A stretch of DNA of 64,000 nucleotides, taken from assembly GCA_964036315.1 (NCBI GenBank), contig OZ038500.1:61970102-62034101 (forward strand), given 5' to 3'. Under the pieces are notes generated by a model. It saw only the letters and a list, made by a program, of their open reading frames with translations, had not been told where the DNA came from and did no database searches. This document shows positions 51,641 through 63,180 of the stretch, one piece after another. The first letter of the stretch is position 1, and the number at the start of each line of letters is the position of its first letter. Origin of the DNA: Acanthosepion esculentum (lineage: Eukaryota; Mollusca; Cephalopoda; Sepiida; Sepiidae). The translations under genes and the position numbers were made by a program.

Positions 51641-54600
51641 AAAAGATGTCCGATAGCCGATTTTGAAGTTGATATTTTTCTGAAAATATTTTCAAATCAC
51701 AATTCCTAGTATTTATTCACCTCCCCATGAGGTAAATGTTATACAGAGGCATTTTAACATGGAGCCCCACACCTGTACGGGTTGGTAGAAGTAAAAATCC
51801 CAATAATATAAAGGTGTTAGTGCAACCTCCAAGACTCCTCTTTAGTGTAATGGGAAGGTGCTGCGCTGGAGTTTGATTCTCCAAGGGCTCTGAAACTCCT
51901 GCTTCAATTTTAGGCCTTGTTCTGTCTGAAGGCAAAACAGAGCTGGTCCCAGCCAAAGAGCCGACAATAGGCCGGGCGCCATCAAGACACAGTTCCTCTT
52001 ATAGGAGAAGACGCGGGGTGTAATTGGGAAATAGATTGCCTGATCTAAGGGAGACAAATGAGAATGTTAAGTTGAATTCGAATTAAAAGTAATGAATCTG
52101 TTGGGGTAAGCGTCCTGGGTGAGAAGGCGTGTGCAATGGTTAGCCATGTTTGTTGCGTGTTGAAGGACTGTTCCCCACAATTATTTATTTTTTGTTAGGA
52201 AAGGTGTGGAAATAATCAGCAATGGTAAAATACCAAAAGAAACAGAGTTAAAAACATAACAATTGAATTTATTACGTATTGAAATTACATGCATGTTAAC
52301 TGAAAAGTGAGACTGAGTTGCGTCCCTTTGATTAGGTAATTATTTGTATCTAGACTCATAACGAAAGAGTCGATTATTATAAATGCAGGTTATAAGATTG
52401 AGTGAATTTTTGTTATTATGACTTATTTCGTAGTGAGGGAAAATGTCACTTTTTAAGTATAATAATTGAGGTTTGAAAAGTTTTTGTTTGATTGAGAGAG
52501 AAAGGTTATGCCAAATGGTTGAGTCAGAGTTTGATTTGTGTATTATGCAAGTTGGATAAATGATGCTAGAATTATACTTGCATGAGTTGTTGTAAAGTTC
52601 TTTAACGTCTGACTGCGTTAGTCAAGACGGGAGTTCTTTAAGAGTCACATTTTTGGCAGTGATGTTGTGACGTAGAGAAGTTAGGTTCGTTGACATCAGT
52701 GTTGCCGGAAAGTTTAACGTCTCGATTCGTCGAGATGGGTGTTCGTAATTGTCACATTTGAAGCTTGGAGTGAGCGGTCGAAATTGTCTGCTGCTGTTGT
52801 CGATCTCTGCTCTCGGTCTCTGCTCTGCTGTGCTCTGCTCTGCTGTGTTCTGGTCACACGTATTTCTGGGTTTATATATGGTCGTAGTCACGTGGGGTGG
52901 CTCAGAACGAATTGCGCCAAAAATTGCTTGTGCACGTGCGGGTGACTTGATTGGTCGAAAAGGACCAATCAGTGAGCTAGATTTGCGGAGAATAATCAAT
53001 AGTAGCTCGAGGCACATTACTTGTATAAAAGTTGATGTAATGGAATAATGCATTATACGAAGAGGGTAAAACTGGGCTATGGACGAGCCCACAAATCGGC
53101 GATTTGTGGACCGTGGGGTGAAGATGTGAAGAGATATCAGAAGGTTAAAATTTCCTACTAACCGGTCCAGCTACATGAGAAAGTTGGACTTTAATTAAGT
53201 CCAAAGAAGACAAAGAAAACAAACAAGACCGATATATATATGTAAACAAATATATATTAATAACAAGTTGAACAAAGACATGGACAGTTACATAGTGTTT
53301 GTGTGTGAAATTATGTGTGTGCTGTATCTGCGAGAGGTCACCTATTGGTGTTAGTTGAAAAGAGAGATTTTACCTCACCTCCACGCGAGGTGGCGGCCCA
53401 AGGCCTAAGTGGAAAAAGAAAGATCAAGGCGAAGGGTCAGTCAGTATTTATAGCCAGGGGAGAAAGACCCCTGTTGAAAGATTAAGGAACTGAAGAGGAG
53501 CTAACTCCGACAGGCGTCTTGTGGAGAATGACGAAACCCTAGGAAATTATGAAGCCATATAAGAAGATAATTTAAGGATTACGACTTTCACTGAGTGTCC
53601 CTACTTACTTCAGGTTCAACCAAAAGGGTTATTCAAAAAGTATATAACGGCGAAGGAGTCATTTTCGTGACAAGGCGTTACGGGAATTTACGTAACGCCT
53701 TTTAAAAATTAAAATTAATAGCATCAACGTTTTTATTTATACATTTACTTATTTATTGTTGGATTTTCTCTGTTAATTCACCCCAAATAACGTTATGTTA
53801 CTTTAACTTATAGTAAATATTAATTCACCCCAAGAAATTATAAATTTTAAATCAGTTTTGTTTTTTTATTAAAGATTTTGCACTCTTTTCAATCTATAAA
53901 TTTTAAATCAAAGTTTGTATTTCATTAAATTTTTGATACGCTTTTGAAAATATAAATAAAATTTTAAATAAAATTTTCTTTAGCATGCGTCACAACTCCA
54001 ACCCGCAGAATGAAAAATTACAAATAATCAGGGTATTTCACATTTCGTAAGCTCGTATGATATTCAGGATACTTACGAGGAACTTTTACAATTTAAAAAT
54101 AAATAAATAAATCTGTTTTCGACTTGATTATCAGTGTGAGCGCGAATACTAGCACCAAAATTAGAAATCGCGCACCCGAGTCACCCACATTTGAGGTGAT
54201 CGCAAAGGTTAACTCAACCTGAGTGCAATGGAAGGGCTTCGCTCTGAGAGAATTTGGTGCGAATTTTAAATATAAATAAAATATAATAAATATAAATTCT
54301 TTTTATTTTGGATGAATTAACAGAAAAGATCCTTTATTGTGTTGTGGAACGTCGGGAATTTTAAGGTGATTAACGAATAAACGGGGTTTAATTCAGAAGG
54401 TTTGAGTTAATTGCGTGGTATTTTCCACAAACAACTTAGAAGAAATTGTCCAAACACATATCATGCAAAGCAGAACAAAGAACAAATAACGACGACGATA
54501 TCTGAACGAGAACAAAATTACAATTATTTATGTACACACATATATATACAAATTATGAGTTGTAATAATGTTTGAATGCGTGAACTGGAAGTTTAGAGTT

Positions 54601-55850
54601 CATATGTTTGTGACAAGTCGATTTGAACTGTTCTTCTGTCGAGATTAATAATTTTGCACAGAACTTAAATTGTTGCCAAAAATCCGACAATTTAATGATT
54701 GCCTGTGTGTGCGGGAGAGAAAAATAAGTCGTTCAAAGTAGCGTACCTTTATATGTTGAGTGAGATAATATTTTCTTCGTAGTTGATTTGGAGAAACAAC
54801 TCTTTGAATATTATTCTCGAAAACTTTCGTTGGAATGTTGTCGATGAGTTTGCTTTGGTAAGAAAAGGAGTTTTCGTTCAAGAATTCAGATTCGGCTGAA
54901 TTTCCAAAGGTAGCTGGTGGTGAGTTGATTTGAAGACATTTGGTAGAACTACGAAACGTAAGTTCGTGTAGTAGGAATGATTCGCGCAAATGATTGAATC
55001 TCGAAAAAGACCGCGTTCCTTGTCTGTTGCAATATTTGTGTTTTGGCGGGAACATGTAACGACCGAACTGATTGGTCGATTTAGATTCAACGGACTTGAT
55101 TCGTTAACATATGATACAGGAATGGTTCATTGTAAAATTTTGGGTATCAACAGAGTATGGACTATCCCAACAATGGTTATTAAAATATCACTGTGTGGCG
55201 GACTTCACCACATTAATTTAACTTAGATTAGGAAACCAAACTGACGCGAAGAAAAAGAGGATAAGCCAAAGACATCACACATAAAATTTGTATTTAACAA
55301 GATGTACAAACAAGGATGTGAAAGAAAAGCATACATTGAGTAAAACAAAAGTTGTCTCTCTTTAACTATCAATTGTTCCAAAGTTCACTGAACGAAATAA
55401 GGTTGTAATAGTTTCTGGTAATAAATGTTTTCAGCAGTTTTGCTGTGTAAGAAAAAAGATTATGTGAGTGTAGAGAATATTCAGCATGTGAGTGGTGGTG
55501 TGAGTGAGAAGATTGGCACAACTGTATCAACGTCGAAATTGGCGAAGATCCTACCAGACGTACCAGATGGTTGCGGGTCAACATTATTTCGTATTACTGT
55601 GTAAACGTTAGGTTTAGTGGCTACACGGGCTTAATTAAGCATCTCTATTTTTTAACAATGAAATTGAGGTCTACTGGCCTGGGCACTCAAAAGTCTTATA
55701 AAGAAAATGAACCTCGCTAAATGTTAAAGTGAATGCAAATTTGATCCCTGCTGAGTGGTATTTTATTTAAAGACTATCGACGTCAATTTCCCTGATTAAA
55801 TCAAAATCAGTGATGGTTCCTCAAACACACATGAATCCACTAAAAATGTA
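51641..55850. other. Unassigned, possibly decayed LTR DNA
   Basis: No recognisable coding sequence. The 52180-53060 stretch contains the TAACGTCTG motif twice and TGCTCTGCTGTG-type short repeats near 52808-52850. 53640-54420 and 54430-55610 are AT-rich without identified features. Confidence 0.35.
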
Positions 55851-55879
55851 ATGTTTATACTACTACTACTACTAATAAT

Positions 55880-56400
55880 AATAATATATACAATAAATGC
55901 GAATGTCACTGTTTTACGCTTTTTCAACTTAAAGGGACACAACTCTCTAACTTTCAATAGCTCATTTCAAATGAAAAAAAATACTGTTCTCAAATTACAG
56001 TTTTTCAAAATAAAATTGACCGTGTTTTCAACTTTACTCCTAGAGACCGTAGCCCAACATATCATATCATTTTGGAATCAGGCCAACTCCGTGAGCAAAT
56101 TAAAACATTCCGGGTCGGATTGGAACGTGCTAACCTAGAATTTGGGATTCCCAAGTTTTCATTACTGCGATTACCTTCGGTGATTTTTATGACAGATTTT
56201 TTTTTTTTTGTATAACAATTTTTATAACTTGGAAATAAATTTGGGAATAATCGAAATTAAATGCGAAATCCAGCGAAAGTCATCCACGAAATAAAAATAA
56301 TTGATTGTAAGAACCTACGTACTTCAAATTGTCTTTAAATTAAGTAGCGGCAGAAGAATTATCGTTGAACTTTTGAAAGGTGAGCTTAAATATTAAGTGT
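55880..56400 (+). repeat. Dispersed repeat, inverted copy at 63345-63745
   Basis: GGGATTCCCAAGTTTTCATT and GCAATAAATGCGAATGTCAC-type segments match the reverse complement of 63345-63745 in the same order. No ORF recognised. Confidence 0.7.
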
Positions 56401-56543
56401 GTGTGTGTTTATGTAATTAAAATAACCTAACTCATATGCAATGTGTAGCGATGAAGTAGATGAAAAGATTGTGATGTATTGCTTCTCAAATTAGCAGAAC
56501 ACTTGTAAATAGATAGGTAGGTAGATACAAAATGAACACAGTG

Positions 56544-56544
<1 letters not shown>

Positions 56545-56601
<57 letters not shown>
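56545..56601. repeat. (GATA)n microsatellite
   Basis: About 14 GATA units, then GAGA and scattered GATA units to 56680. Confidence 0.95.
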
Positions 56602-56602
<1 letters not shown>

Positions 56603-57235
56603 GAGAGAGATAATGAACATACTGAGACAGATAGATAATGAACTAACTGAGATAGATAATGAACTGACTGAGGCAGATAGGTTTATGTGGCAATAAACTG
56701 AACTAAATATTGTAAAAACCATCTTCGATTAATTTTGTCATTCCTTCTTCACTCATTCTCCAAACTCACAGATGATTTTCGAATTTTACAGGAATGAGCA
56801 GAAACAGCCATTTGTTAATCAATTGATTGTTGCTTTAAACTGAGCGTAGAAAATCTTTTTTCTGTATTTTGTAACTAGGATTTCGTTACTCGTCCTTACA
56901 GTACTTTTTTTTTTTATCCGAACTGAAAATAAATACCATTTTCTTCTAGCGCTTCACAAGCCAGGCTTGTCTAATATGTGTTATCTCCCTTTGATCAATT
57001 CATTTTTATCTTTTCTCGTTCGGATTTTTTCCTTTCTCAAGTACCAACATAAACATTTGGAATATTTCGGAAAATATTTTCTCGGCAAAAAACGACTTCT
57101 TTTAAAACTCTAAGTTATGCATTTGAAAAAAAAGAAATTTAAAATAATTATTAACCACCTACCACTCTGAATTCACGGAGTTTTTTTCACTTATACATGT
57201 ACTCTGAGACAATTGAATATTCTGAGATAGATACA

Positions 57236-57290
57236 TACATAATGAGGAAAGAGGGCTTGGAAAATTTAATACACACATCAATGGTGGACT
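57236..57290 (+). pseudogene. RTE-like LINE fragment
   Basis: Reads YIMRKEGLENLI, the family's conserved block, and nothing more. Confidence 0.55.
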
Positions 57291-57635
57291 GGGTCTAAAA
57301 CTATTGGTTGCTAGGAGACAAAGGTAGCACACTCACAACTGCAAAACTATCATTTAATTTGCATAACAAATAAATAAAATCTTTTTTAAATGCATATGGG
57401 AAAAAAGGGTACAATTAAAATTGTAGATACCAAAATGTAGGTACAAAATGTTAATACAGACTGTTATAATTGAAATCTTTATTGGTTGATATTTTGGAAT
57501 TGTTTACTGCACAATTGTAGCGTTAGAGACACTACGTTTTGACACTTTTTTGGGCAAACGCTGTGATACACACGCACACACGCACGTACGAATATTGCAC
57601 ATCTAACTCATCTCATTCATTCCTTACACAGAAAT

Positions 57636-58085
57636 TTATTCAACTTCTAACAGTGAGATTTTCTTCATCAACGAAAATAACGGAATTTCATCCTCTTCCT
57701 CCCATTCACTCAGTTCTTCTTCCCTAAGATTAGGCTCAATCCTTGCTTCCTCAGAATGTCCCGCTGGGGTCCGACTTACCTCCCTCAGCCTTCGAAATGT
57801 AGTTGGGTTGATTTCAATCTCCTCACTCCCTTTACATTCACTCTCAGTCTCTAACCCTTCAGGTTCTACCAACGTAGTTTTCCTCAGCCTTTTCTGTTGA
57901 GTTTTTGTTTCGGCTCCTTTCCATTCTCCTATTTCAGCTAGCGTTATTTTAATAGTTTTATTGGCAGTATTGGTTAACAGTAAGGGAACGGTCCCCGACC
58001 TCTTTACCAACGATTCACACGCAGTTATTTCCCCTTCAATATTATTATACCTATCAGTAGAGACCACTTGGTACAGGTCACTCAC
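57636..58085 (-). CDS. Post-protease linker segment of the gypsy-like element
   Basis: 149 aa overlapping the end of the protease ORF by 8 bp in another frame. It looks like the natural continuation: a short beta-rich stretch (SGTVPLLLTNTANKTIKI) as in the protease-RT linkers of gypsy elements, then a strongly acidic tail (WEEEDEIPLF). A frameshift joins the two parts, either programmed or, more likely, mutational. The following sequence does not encode RT motifs. Confidence 0.55.
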   Translation of the reverse strand: MSDLYQVVSTDRYNNIEGEITACESLVKRSGTVPLLLTNTANKTIKITLAEIGEWKGAETKTQQKRLRKTTLVEPEGLETESECKGSEEIEINPTTFRRLREVSRTPAGHSEEARIEPNLREEELSEWEEEDEIPLFSLMKKISLLEVE

Positions 58086-58926
58086 TGTTCAGCACTCCTT
58101 CTGTTATAATCTTGCCCTTCCCAGATACAGTAGTCCTAGCAGGAAGCTTTATATCTGTCTGGGCCACCACTGGCAATTGTTCATAATTATCTCCTCTCAA
58201 CAGTATCTCTACCTCGTCCAATGTTAGGGTGGCGGGATCGAAACGGATCTGTGCCTTATTCTGCCTAAGCCAGTCATTCCCCAAAATTAGCTCACCACAC
58301 AAGTCAGGTACCACATAAACATTAAGGTTCTTGCCAACTGGAAAAGGTAGCCACGTCATACCCTCTATCCTCATCCTGCTACTATCAGCCTGACTTATTA
58401 GTAGATCGACGGGACTAAGCTTCGTTTTCAGTTCCAACTGTCTAAAAACCTTGGAGCTAACCAGTGACACTGAAGCTCCAGTATCGACAAGGGCCTTCAC
58501 CTTCTTGTCTCCCAGAAACACATTACAGGTGAAGTCTGGCCCTTCCTTCAGCAAACGGTATACCTGTGCCTTTCTCTTTCCCGTATGTTCTCTCCCTTTC
58601 TCCCGCTTTCTCGACAGCCGAGACGTGGGAGTCGGTGACAGGAGTTCACCTTTTTCTAGGGGCTCCAATTTCTGTCTAGGGGGCCTCCTGGGTGGGGTAG
58701 AGCTCGGATGACTCTCTTTTCTGGGACTAGCAACCCATTTCTCCCCTATATTCGAGTTAGGGTTGTTCCGTCCGGTGTGGTCCATCATTCTCCTGCGAGG
58801 ACAGGTTCGTCCCAGGTGATCCGCATCTCCACGGCGCCAACACCTTCGCTCCTTACAAGTGGCCGAAAAGTGCCAGACTACACCACATGTCCAGCATCTC
58901 AGAGGTCTTACTTGCACTGGGGCCAC
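58078..58926 (-). CDS. Gag zinc knuckles and retropepsin of the gypsy-like element
   Basis: 282 aa without a clear own start; its N-terminus joins the preceding Gag frame. Residues 11-24 form an intact CX2CX4HX4C knuckle (CWTCGVVWHFSATC). A second at 29-42 has its second Cys replaced by Arg (CWRRGDADHLGRTC). A basic linker (about 44-120) precedes a retropepsin: ALVDTGASVSL (D148) and ELILGNDWL (about 212-220), the paired motifs of retroviral-type aspartic proteases. The protease core appears intact. Confidence 0.85.
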   Translation of the reverse strand: MAPVQVRPLRCWTCGVVWHFSATCKERRCWRRGDADHLGRTCPRRRMMDHTGRNNPNSNIGEKWVASPRKESHPSSTPPRRPPRQKLEPLEKGELLSPTPTSRLSRKREKGREHTGKRKAQVYRLLKEGPDFTCNVFLGDKKVKALVDTGASVSLVSSKVFRQLELKTKLSPVDLLISQADSSRMRIEGMTWLPFPVGKNLNVYVVPDLCGELILGNDWLRQNKAQIRFDPATLTLDEVEILLRGDNYEQLPVVAQTDIKLPARTTVSGKGKIITEGVLNSE

Positions 58927-59025
58927 TCTGCCTCTTACTTTTTCACGGGTGACCCATCGGCGTTTCCCGGACCCTTTTCCTTCTCGGTAGGGGGCACCAG
59001 CGTATTAATTCGCTTTATCCCCAGT

Positions 59026-59355
59026 TTACGGTCTCCCTCTGCTGTACACAAACCGAGCCTTGTGCTCGAACTCGCCACAAGTCATGCAGTCCGGCCCCAA
59101 ATACTTTGGGTCGCCTCCATAGTTTGTTGGACAGTCACGGGCCCGATGTCCACCATACTTGCAAGTCCAGCACACCAACCCATATCGGCCCGGTGTGGGC
59201 TTGTGAAATCCATAACGCAGGTCCCAGGCTCTCCTATTGGGAACTGCCTCAGCCTCCCAGTCCTCTTCCACCTCTTCTTTCGAGTCCCGTACCTGGATTT
59301 GCTCAAAGTCCTTCTTTTTCATCACTACTTTGGCCTCCGGGGTTCCTACGTACAC
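59026..59355 (-). CDS. Gag fragment with zinc knuckles (gypsy-like element)
   Basis: 109 aa. Contains an intact knuckle CWTCKYGGHRARDC and a second, CMTCGEFEHKARFV, whose last Cys is lost. Together with the next ORF, four knuckles are arranged in sequence. Confidence 0.7.
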   Translation of the reverse strand: MYVGTPEAKVVMKKKDFEQIQVRDSKEEVEEDWEAEAVPNRRAWDLRYGFHKPTPGRYGLVCWTCKYGGHRARDCPTNYGGDPKYLGPDCMTCGEFEHKARFVYSRGRP

Positions 59356-59400
59356 CCACTCTTATTCTACCCCAGAGTCGTTCGCTGGTCCGAGCCGCCT

Positions 59401-59655
59401 CTATAGCTGCGGCCTGGCTGACTGCCCCACCCCCTTCAAAACATCGCCCCTCAGGTCCCTGCCACTCAGCGCGTCCACATACACATCGGCCAACAAGGCC
59501 TGAATAGGACCACTGTCCCGAGTCGCTAACTCCGGAAAAGCTAACGCCGCGATTCTTTCCCCCAATTCCTCATTAGTCTCTCTTTCTTGTTGCTGCAGAC
59601 TGAATAATTTCTTGACTGCCTCAATGGCCGTACGCTCACTTGCGTATTGCCGCAC
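59401..59655 (-). CDS. Gag capsid-region fragment (gypsy-like element)
   Basis: 84 aa. AIEAVKKLFSLQQQE, then NEELGERIAALAF, matches the common capsid C-terminal pattern of Ty3/gypsy Gag proteins (EAxxxLxxLxQ, ExVxExxxR). Frames on both sides are broken. Confidence 0.65.
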   Translation of the reverse strand: MRQYASERTAIEAVKKLFSLQQQERETNEELGERIAALAFPELATRDSGPIQALLADVYVDALSGRDLRGDVLKGVGQSARPQL

Positions 59656-59959
59656 CAGAGCGGATTTAAGCTCGGTTCACGTCAAGGCCGGGTTTTCTTT
59701 GTTCTACCCACCTGCCCCGCTGCGGCGTCGTAAGGTAGGAGCACCATTTCTTGGTCCGAGAGGCCATAGATCACTTGCTTCTTCTGAATGGACAGAATCT
59801 ATTCATGCAGGTCCGCAGGGTTTCCTTTATAAGTAGGTAGCTTCATGCTACCTATCAGCCTCCTGAAACCCATCGATATTTCGGGGACTCCCACGTCCCC
59901 AAGGTCATCTGATCCTGCTACGCTCATCCTAGCGTCTTGTCAACTACCACTTTCAACGA

Positions 59960-60098
59960 CTGAACGAAAGGAAAAATATTTAACACGGTGGTGGCGCTTC
60001 AACTGCGTATAACGTCGACACGGTCAAAACAAGATCAACAACATTACTGGCAGATCTAAGTGCAATGAGCGAACAGAAAAAATCAAAAAGTGACTTAC
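59960..60098 (-). other. Possible intron upstream of gag ATG
   Basis: The minus strand has a consensus donor CTCAG/GTAAGT at 60099/60098 and a pyrimidine-rich acceptor TTTTTCCTTTCGTTCAG ending at 59960, 139 bp apart, just upstream of the gag start. Could be a spliced leader region of the element or chance. Confidence 0.25.
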
Positions 60099-61429
60099 CT
60101 GAGGTCCGCCGCTCCGTGTTTTGTTTCTTTTTCCTCCTTCTTGCTTCTTTCTCTTTTCCTCCTTGTCCCTTTTAGACCAATATAGTCTGAAGAACAGAGT
60201 CCTTTCTGGTCTTACTTGGTCCCGACTGGACAAAACAAATGCAACCTTCTCTCCTCTTTCAGACGGCCGTGGTAATTCTCACGGGTCTATCCTAGTCACG
60301 GCCACCAGTCTAACACTTTCGCCCCAGCCCCTCAACCTCCGACGTCTTACTCTCTGGGTTGAGGTGTCGACTCGGTCTTAACTGAACTTAAGGGAGTGGC
60401 CGTAGGTCCTCTGAGCATCCGTAGATCATTCAACCGGTCCACTGGTTTAATCCTGCTTCCTGCCCACGTTGTGATTTGTTTGATCCAGAAAGCAGAAGTG
60501 ATGTTCATCCATTCACGGTCGACTGAAGATGTAGACACGGCTGGAGAGTCTGTGCTAAGAAATTTAGAATGCACCAGAAAATATATATATATATCTGCAG
60601 AAAGCCGGACAAACAACTATTCAATGGTTGAATTGTTAATGTCTTTTATATAGCAGAAAAGAATAGTATAGAAAAGAAACGGGTTACAGAAAAGAAAAGT
60701 AATTGACGTAAAAACTCATACACTGGATTCTAGACACAGAGAGAGTGGATTGTAATTAACTTGTTGCTAAATCGTCTCAGAACGATATACGACTCTTGCG
60801 ATGGAGAGATAAAGATTTCTGTGCGCGGCTTAAAGTTTATAGTTGCGTTCCACCTCGGCAATAGTAACAGTAGTAGTAATCTTCGTGGTAGTAGAAGCAG
60901 CAGTACTTATATCAACAGTACATGTTAGCGGGGGTTTTGTTCCAATCCTGACGTCACTTTCGTACTTCTTCGTGCCTTCAATTCAACTCTGCTCACTTTC
61001 AATCTCCAACATCTCTCCACCCAGCTCGACTGCACTCGATGACAGACGATTCAACAGCTCTCCGCCGCTCCCGTTTGCCTCTTCTGTCTGCCTCTTCTTC
61101 AGCATAACTCCGCGTTTATATCGATAAACCTGGCTGGTCATAATCGACCCTTGGTCCCACCACTTCGCACGCGATTATCACGGGTTCTGGCCACTTCAAC
61201 CAAAATCATGTGAATTCTACAAGTCCTTCTTGCTTACTCAGCTCTATTTGTAATTTTAACCGACAAAAATTATTTCGACCATTTTTCATTGTCTCTCTAA
61301 TGACCCAAATTCCATTGGGTACAACTTTTGCCATAGATCAGATTTCCCATCAGTAAACAAAAATGCTCTGATCTAATTTCGCTACTCAGATCTACTCCAA
61401 TTTCAATAAAAAAATATACGTGTGTGTGT
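60099..61429. other. Upstream region of the gypsy-like element, LTR not found
   Basis: Would contain the 5' LTR if the element were complete, but no matching direct repeat was found left of 57636. Contains short AGTAGT-type repeats near 60865-60905. Nothing else recognised. Confidence 0.35.
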
Positions 61430-61602
61430 TTCCCCGACTCTCTGTTATATATCAGTCCTTCTATATGACAGTGAATGCTGGAAAATTTCCTCACAGATGA
61501 AGAAGCAACATGAGACAACAGAAAGGTTATTCTACAGAAGAATGCTGAGAATACCATGGACTGGACATGTGACTGATGTGGAAGTTTTACGGAAATTTAT
61601 AC

Positions 61603-61615
<13 letters not shown>
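61430..61615 (+). pseudogene. RTE-like LINE C-terminus fragment
   Basis: Reads YISVLLYDSECWKISSQMKK, then RLFYRRMLRIPWTGHVTD and VEVLRKF, the best-preserved copy of this part of the family. It ends at a TA/GT microsatellite (61600-61634). The next block of the same ORF family appears at 62537. Confidence 0.8.
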
Positions 61616-61634
<19 letters not shown>

Positions 61635-61918
61635 ATAAAGGTAAAAAACAAAAGGAAAACTGTATTATTAACTAATGCATTTCATCCAATGCAGACTTTT
61701 TCAATGCAAAAATGAAATGAATACAATAGCATTTTCTAAATTCTCCTAGTTGCTAAGGACATTTTGTTTTGTTGTTAAAAATTACTTTGTTTTATATAAA
61801 TTCATTTCGTTTTTGCTATGAAAAAGTCCACATTGAACAAAACACGCCAGTTAATAATACAGTTTTCCTATTGTATTTTACCTTTATACATATTGTCTTT
61901 TTATACAGGTTAACGCTG

Positions 61919-61924
<6 letters not shown>

Positions 61925-61990
<66 letters not shown>
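61925..61990. repeat. (TA)n microsatellite
   Basis: Uninterrupted TA array. Confidence 0.95.
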
Positions 61991-61993
<3 letters not shown>

Positions 61994-62111
61994 GCAAACA
62001 CATAATATATTTAGTTATGATATAACTTGCAAAAAGCGCTGGTGTTAATAAAACAATGCTTGATGTGATATAACGAAGCTATTAAGTATATAAGTATATA
62101 CATAGTTCTGA

Positions 62112-62112
<1 letters not shown>

Positions 62113-62182
<70 letters not shown>
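62113..62182. repeat. (TA)n microsatellite
   Basis: Uninterrupted TA array. Confidence 0.95.
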
Positions 62183-62185
<3 letters not shown>

Positions 62186-62282
62186 AAGAAGTTTATGGTC
62201 AGAGTTAAATTAAACCAGGAAACAGTAGTATTAAAAAGTGCTCAATACACATGTAAAAAGATAAAAATTGAACACATAGAAC

Positions 62283-62288
<6 letters not shown>

Positions 62289-62349
<61 letters not shown>
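62289..62349. repeat. (TA)n tail of the hammerhead SINE
   Basis: Directly adjacent to the 3' end of the minus-strand hammerhead SINE, as at 9615-9700. Confidence 0.9.
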
Positions 62350-62350
<1 letters not shown>

Positions 62351-62353
<3 letters not shown>

Positions 62354-62470
62354 TCTACAGACACTGTTTCGCTGTATCACAGCTCTTCAGTGTGCCTAGT
62401 CGCAATTACTTCAAGCCGGGATCGAAACTCGACCTATTTGACATAAGTCAACGACACTTATCCCTAAGTG
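62351..62470 (-). mobile_element. tRNA-headed SINE with hammerhead ribozyme, copy 3
   Basis: Same order as copy 1 on the minus strand: a decayed A-box region near 62460, a B-box GAGTTTCGATCCCGG near 62420, the hammerhead at 62355-62395, then (TA)n. More diverged than the pair at 9.7-10.1 kb, indicating an older or different subfamily. Confidence 0.7.
62355..62395 (-). ncRNA. Hammerhead ribozyme, diverged copy
   Basis: Minus strand, 41 nt. Core CUGAAGA (position 7 may be any base), stem II GCUG/CAGC with loop UGAUA, GAA, stem III AC/GU with loop AGU, GUC cleavage triplet. Stem I is weakened to three pairs. The core is intact; activity is uncertain. Confidence 0.65.
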
Positions 62471-62479
62471 AATGGGAGC

Positions 62480-62536
<57 letters not shown>
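62480..62536. repeat. (TA)n microsatellite
   Basis: Uninterrupted TA array between the hammerhead SINE and the LINE fragment. Confidence 0.95.
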
Positions 62537-62537
<1 letters not shown>

Positions 62538-62690
62538 TTAGAACCAGAAAGAAACAGGTGAAATTTTTACAACAAATATTGAGAAAAACAGGTTTGGAGA
62601 ATTTAGCACTCACAGGATATACTGAAGGCAATAGGTACAAAGGGAAACAGAAAACATGGCTAAAACATCATTAAGAAAAACATATAAATA
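62537..62690 (+). pseudogene. RTE-like LINE C-terminus fragment
   Basis: Reads RTRKKQVKFLQQILRK, then TGLENLALTGYTEGNRYKGK: the block that follows the 61430-61615 segment in this LINE family. Between them lie about 920 bp of microsatellites and the hammerhead SINE, so the two may be parts of one interrupted copy. Confidence 0.75.
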
Positions 62691-63180
62691 TATAAGTGGA
62701 AAGATTTTATTAGAATCTGCAATGTTTATGGTCCTGACCTGGCATCTCGTCTTCAGTTACTTTCCCACTGCTATAATGTAGCTTTCCTGTGCCTTTTCTA
62801 TGAGCTTTGCTCTATGTCACCTAGACTCTATGAATTTCTAGATTGGAAGTAAGGTCTCATCATTTTATAGTTGAAGTGGCAAGATGTAAATGTAAGTTCT
62901 GTGCTAACAGTTTTTCTATCGCACTTCTTGCTTGTGGAACTCCCTTCCAACTTCTTGGTTCCCAGTCAAGTTTGATCTTCAAAAATTGAATTTCAGTTTC
63001 AATCGCTGTCTACTCTCTTCTTTGTTCTTGTTTTTTTACTGTTCTCTCTTTTCAATAATGTTTTTCTTTTTTTCATATTCTCTAGCACTCGGGACCCATT
63101 GAATCTTAGTGGATTTATTACTTTCCTTGGGATTAAATGATTAAAGAAAATAATAGAAAAATATACAATATATATATATT

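Larger units (their letters stand above)
57636..59927 (-). pseudogene. Ty3/gypsy-like gag-protease remnant
   Basis: Minus-strand retrotransposon segment broken into several frames. It starts at a good ATG at 59925-59927, reads about 42 codons (MKLPTYKGNPADLHE) and meets TAG at 59799-59801 where a Trp would be expected. Gag continues in other frames (59655-59401 and 59355-59026), then zinc knuckles and protease (58926-58078), then a post-protease linker (58085-57636). No reverse transcriptase follows. Base composition is richer in G+C than the flanks. Either the 5' part of a truncated element or a gag-protease-only derivative. Confidence 0.8.

Noticed and set aside
52622..53092. 156-aa minus-strand ORF
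   Set aside because: Overlaps TGCTC-rich low-complexity DNA with no motif. Likely a chance ORF in LTR-like sequence.
54645..55055. 136-aa minus-strand ORF
   Set aside because: No recognisable domain, signal peptide or repeat, and not supported by a neighbouring element.
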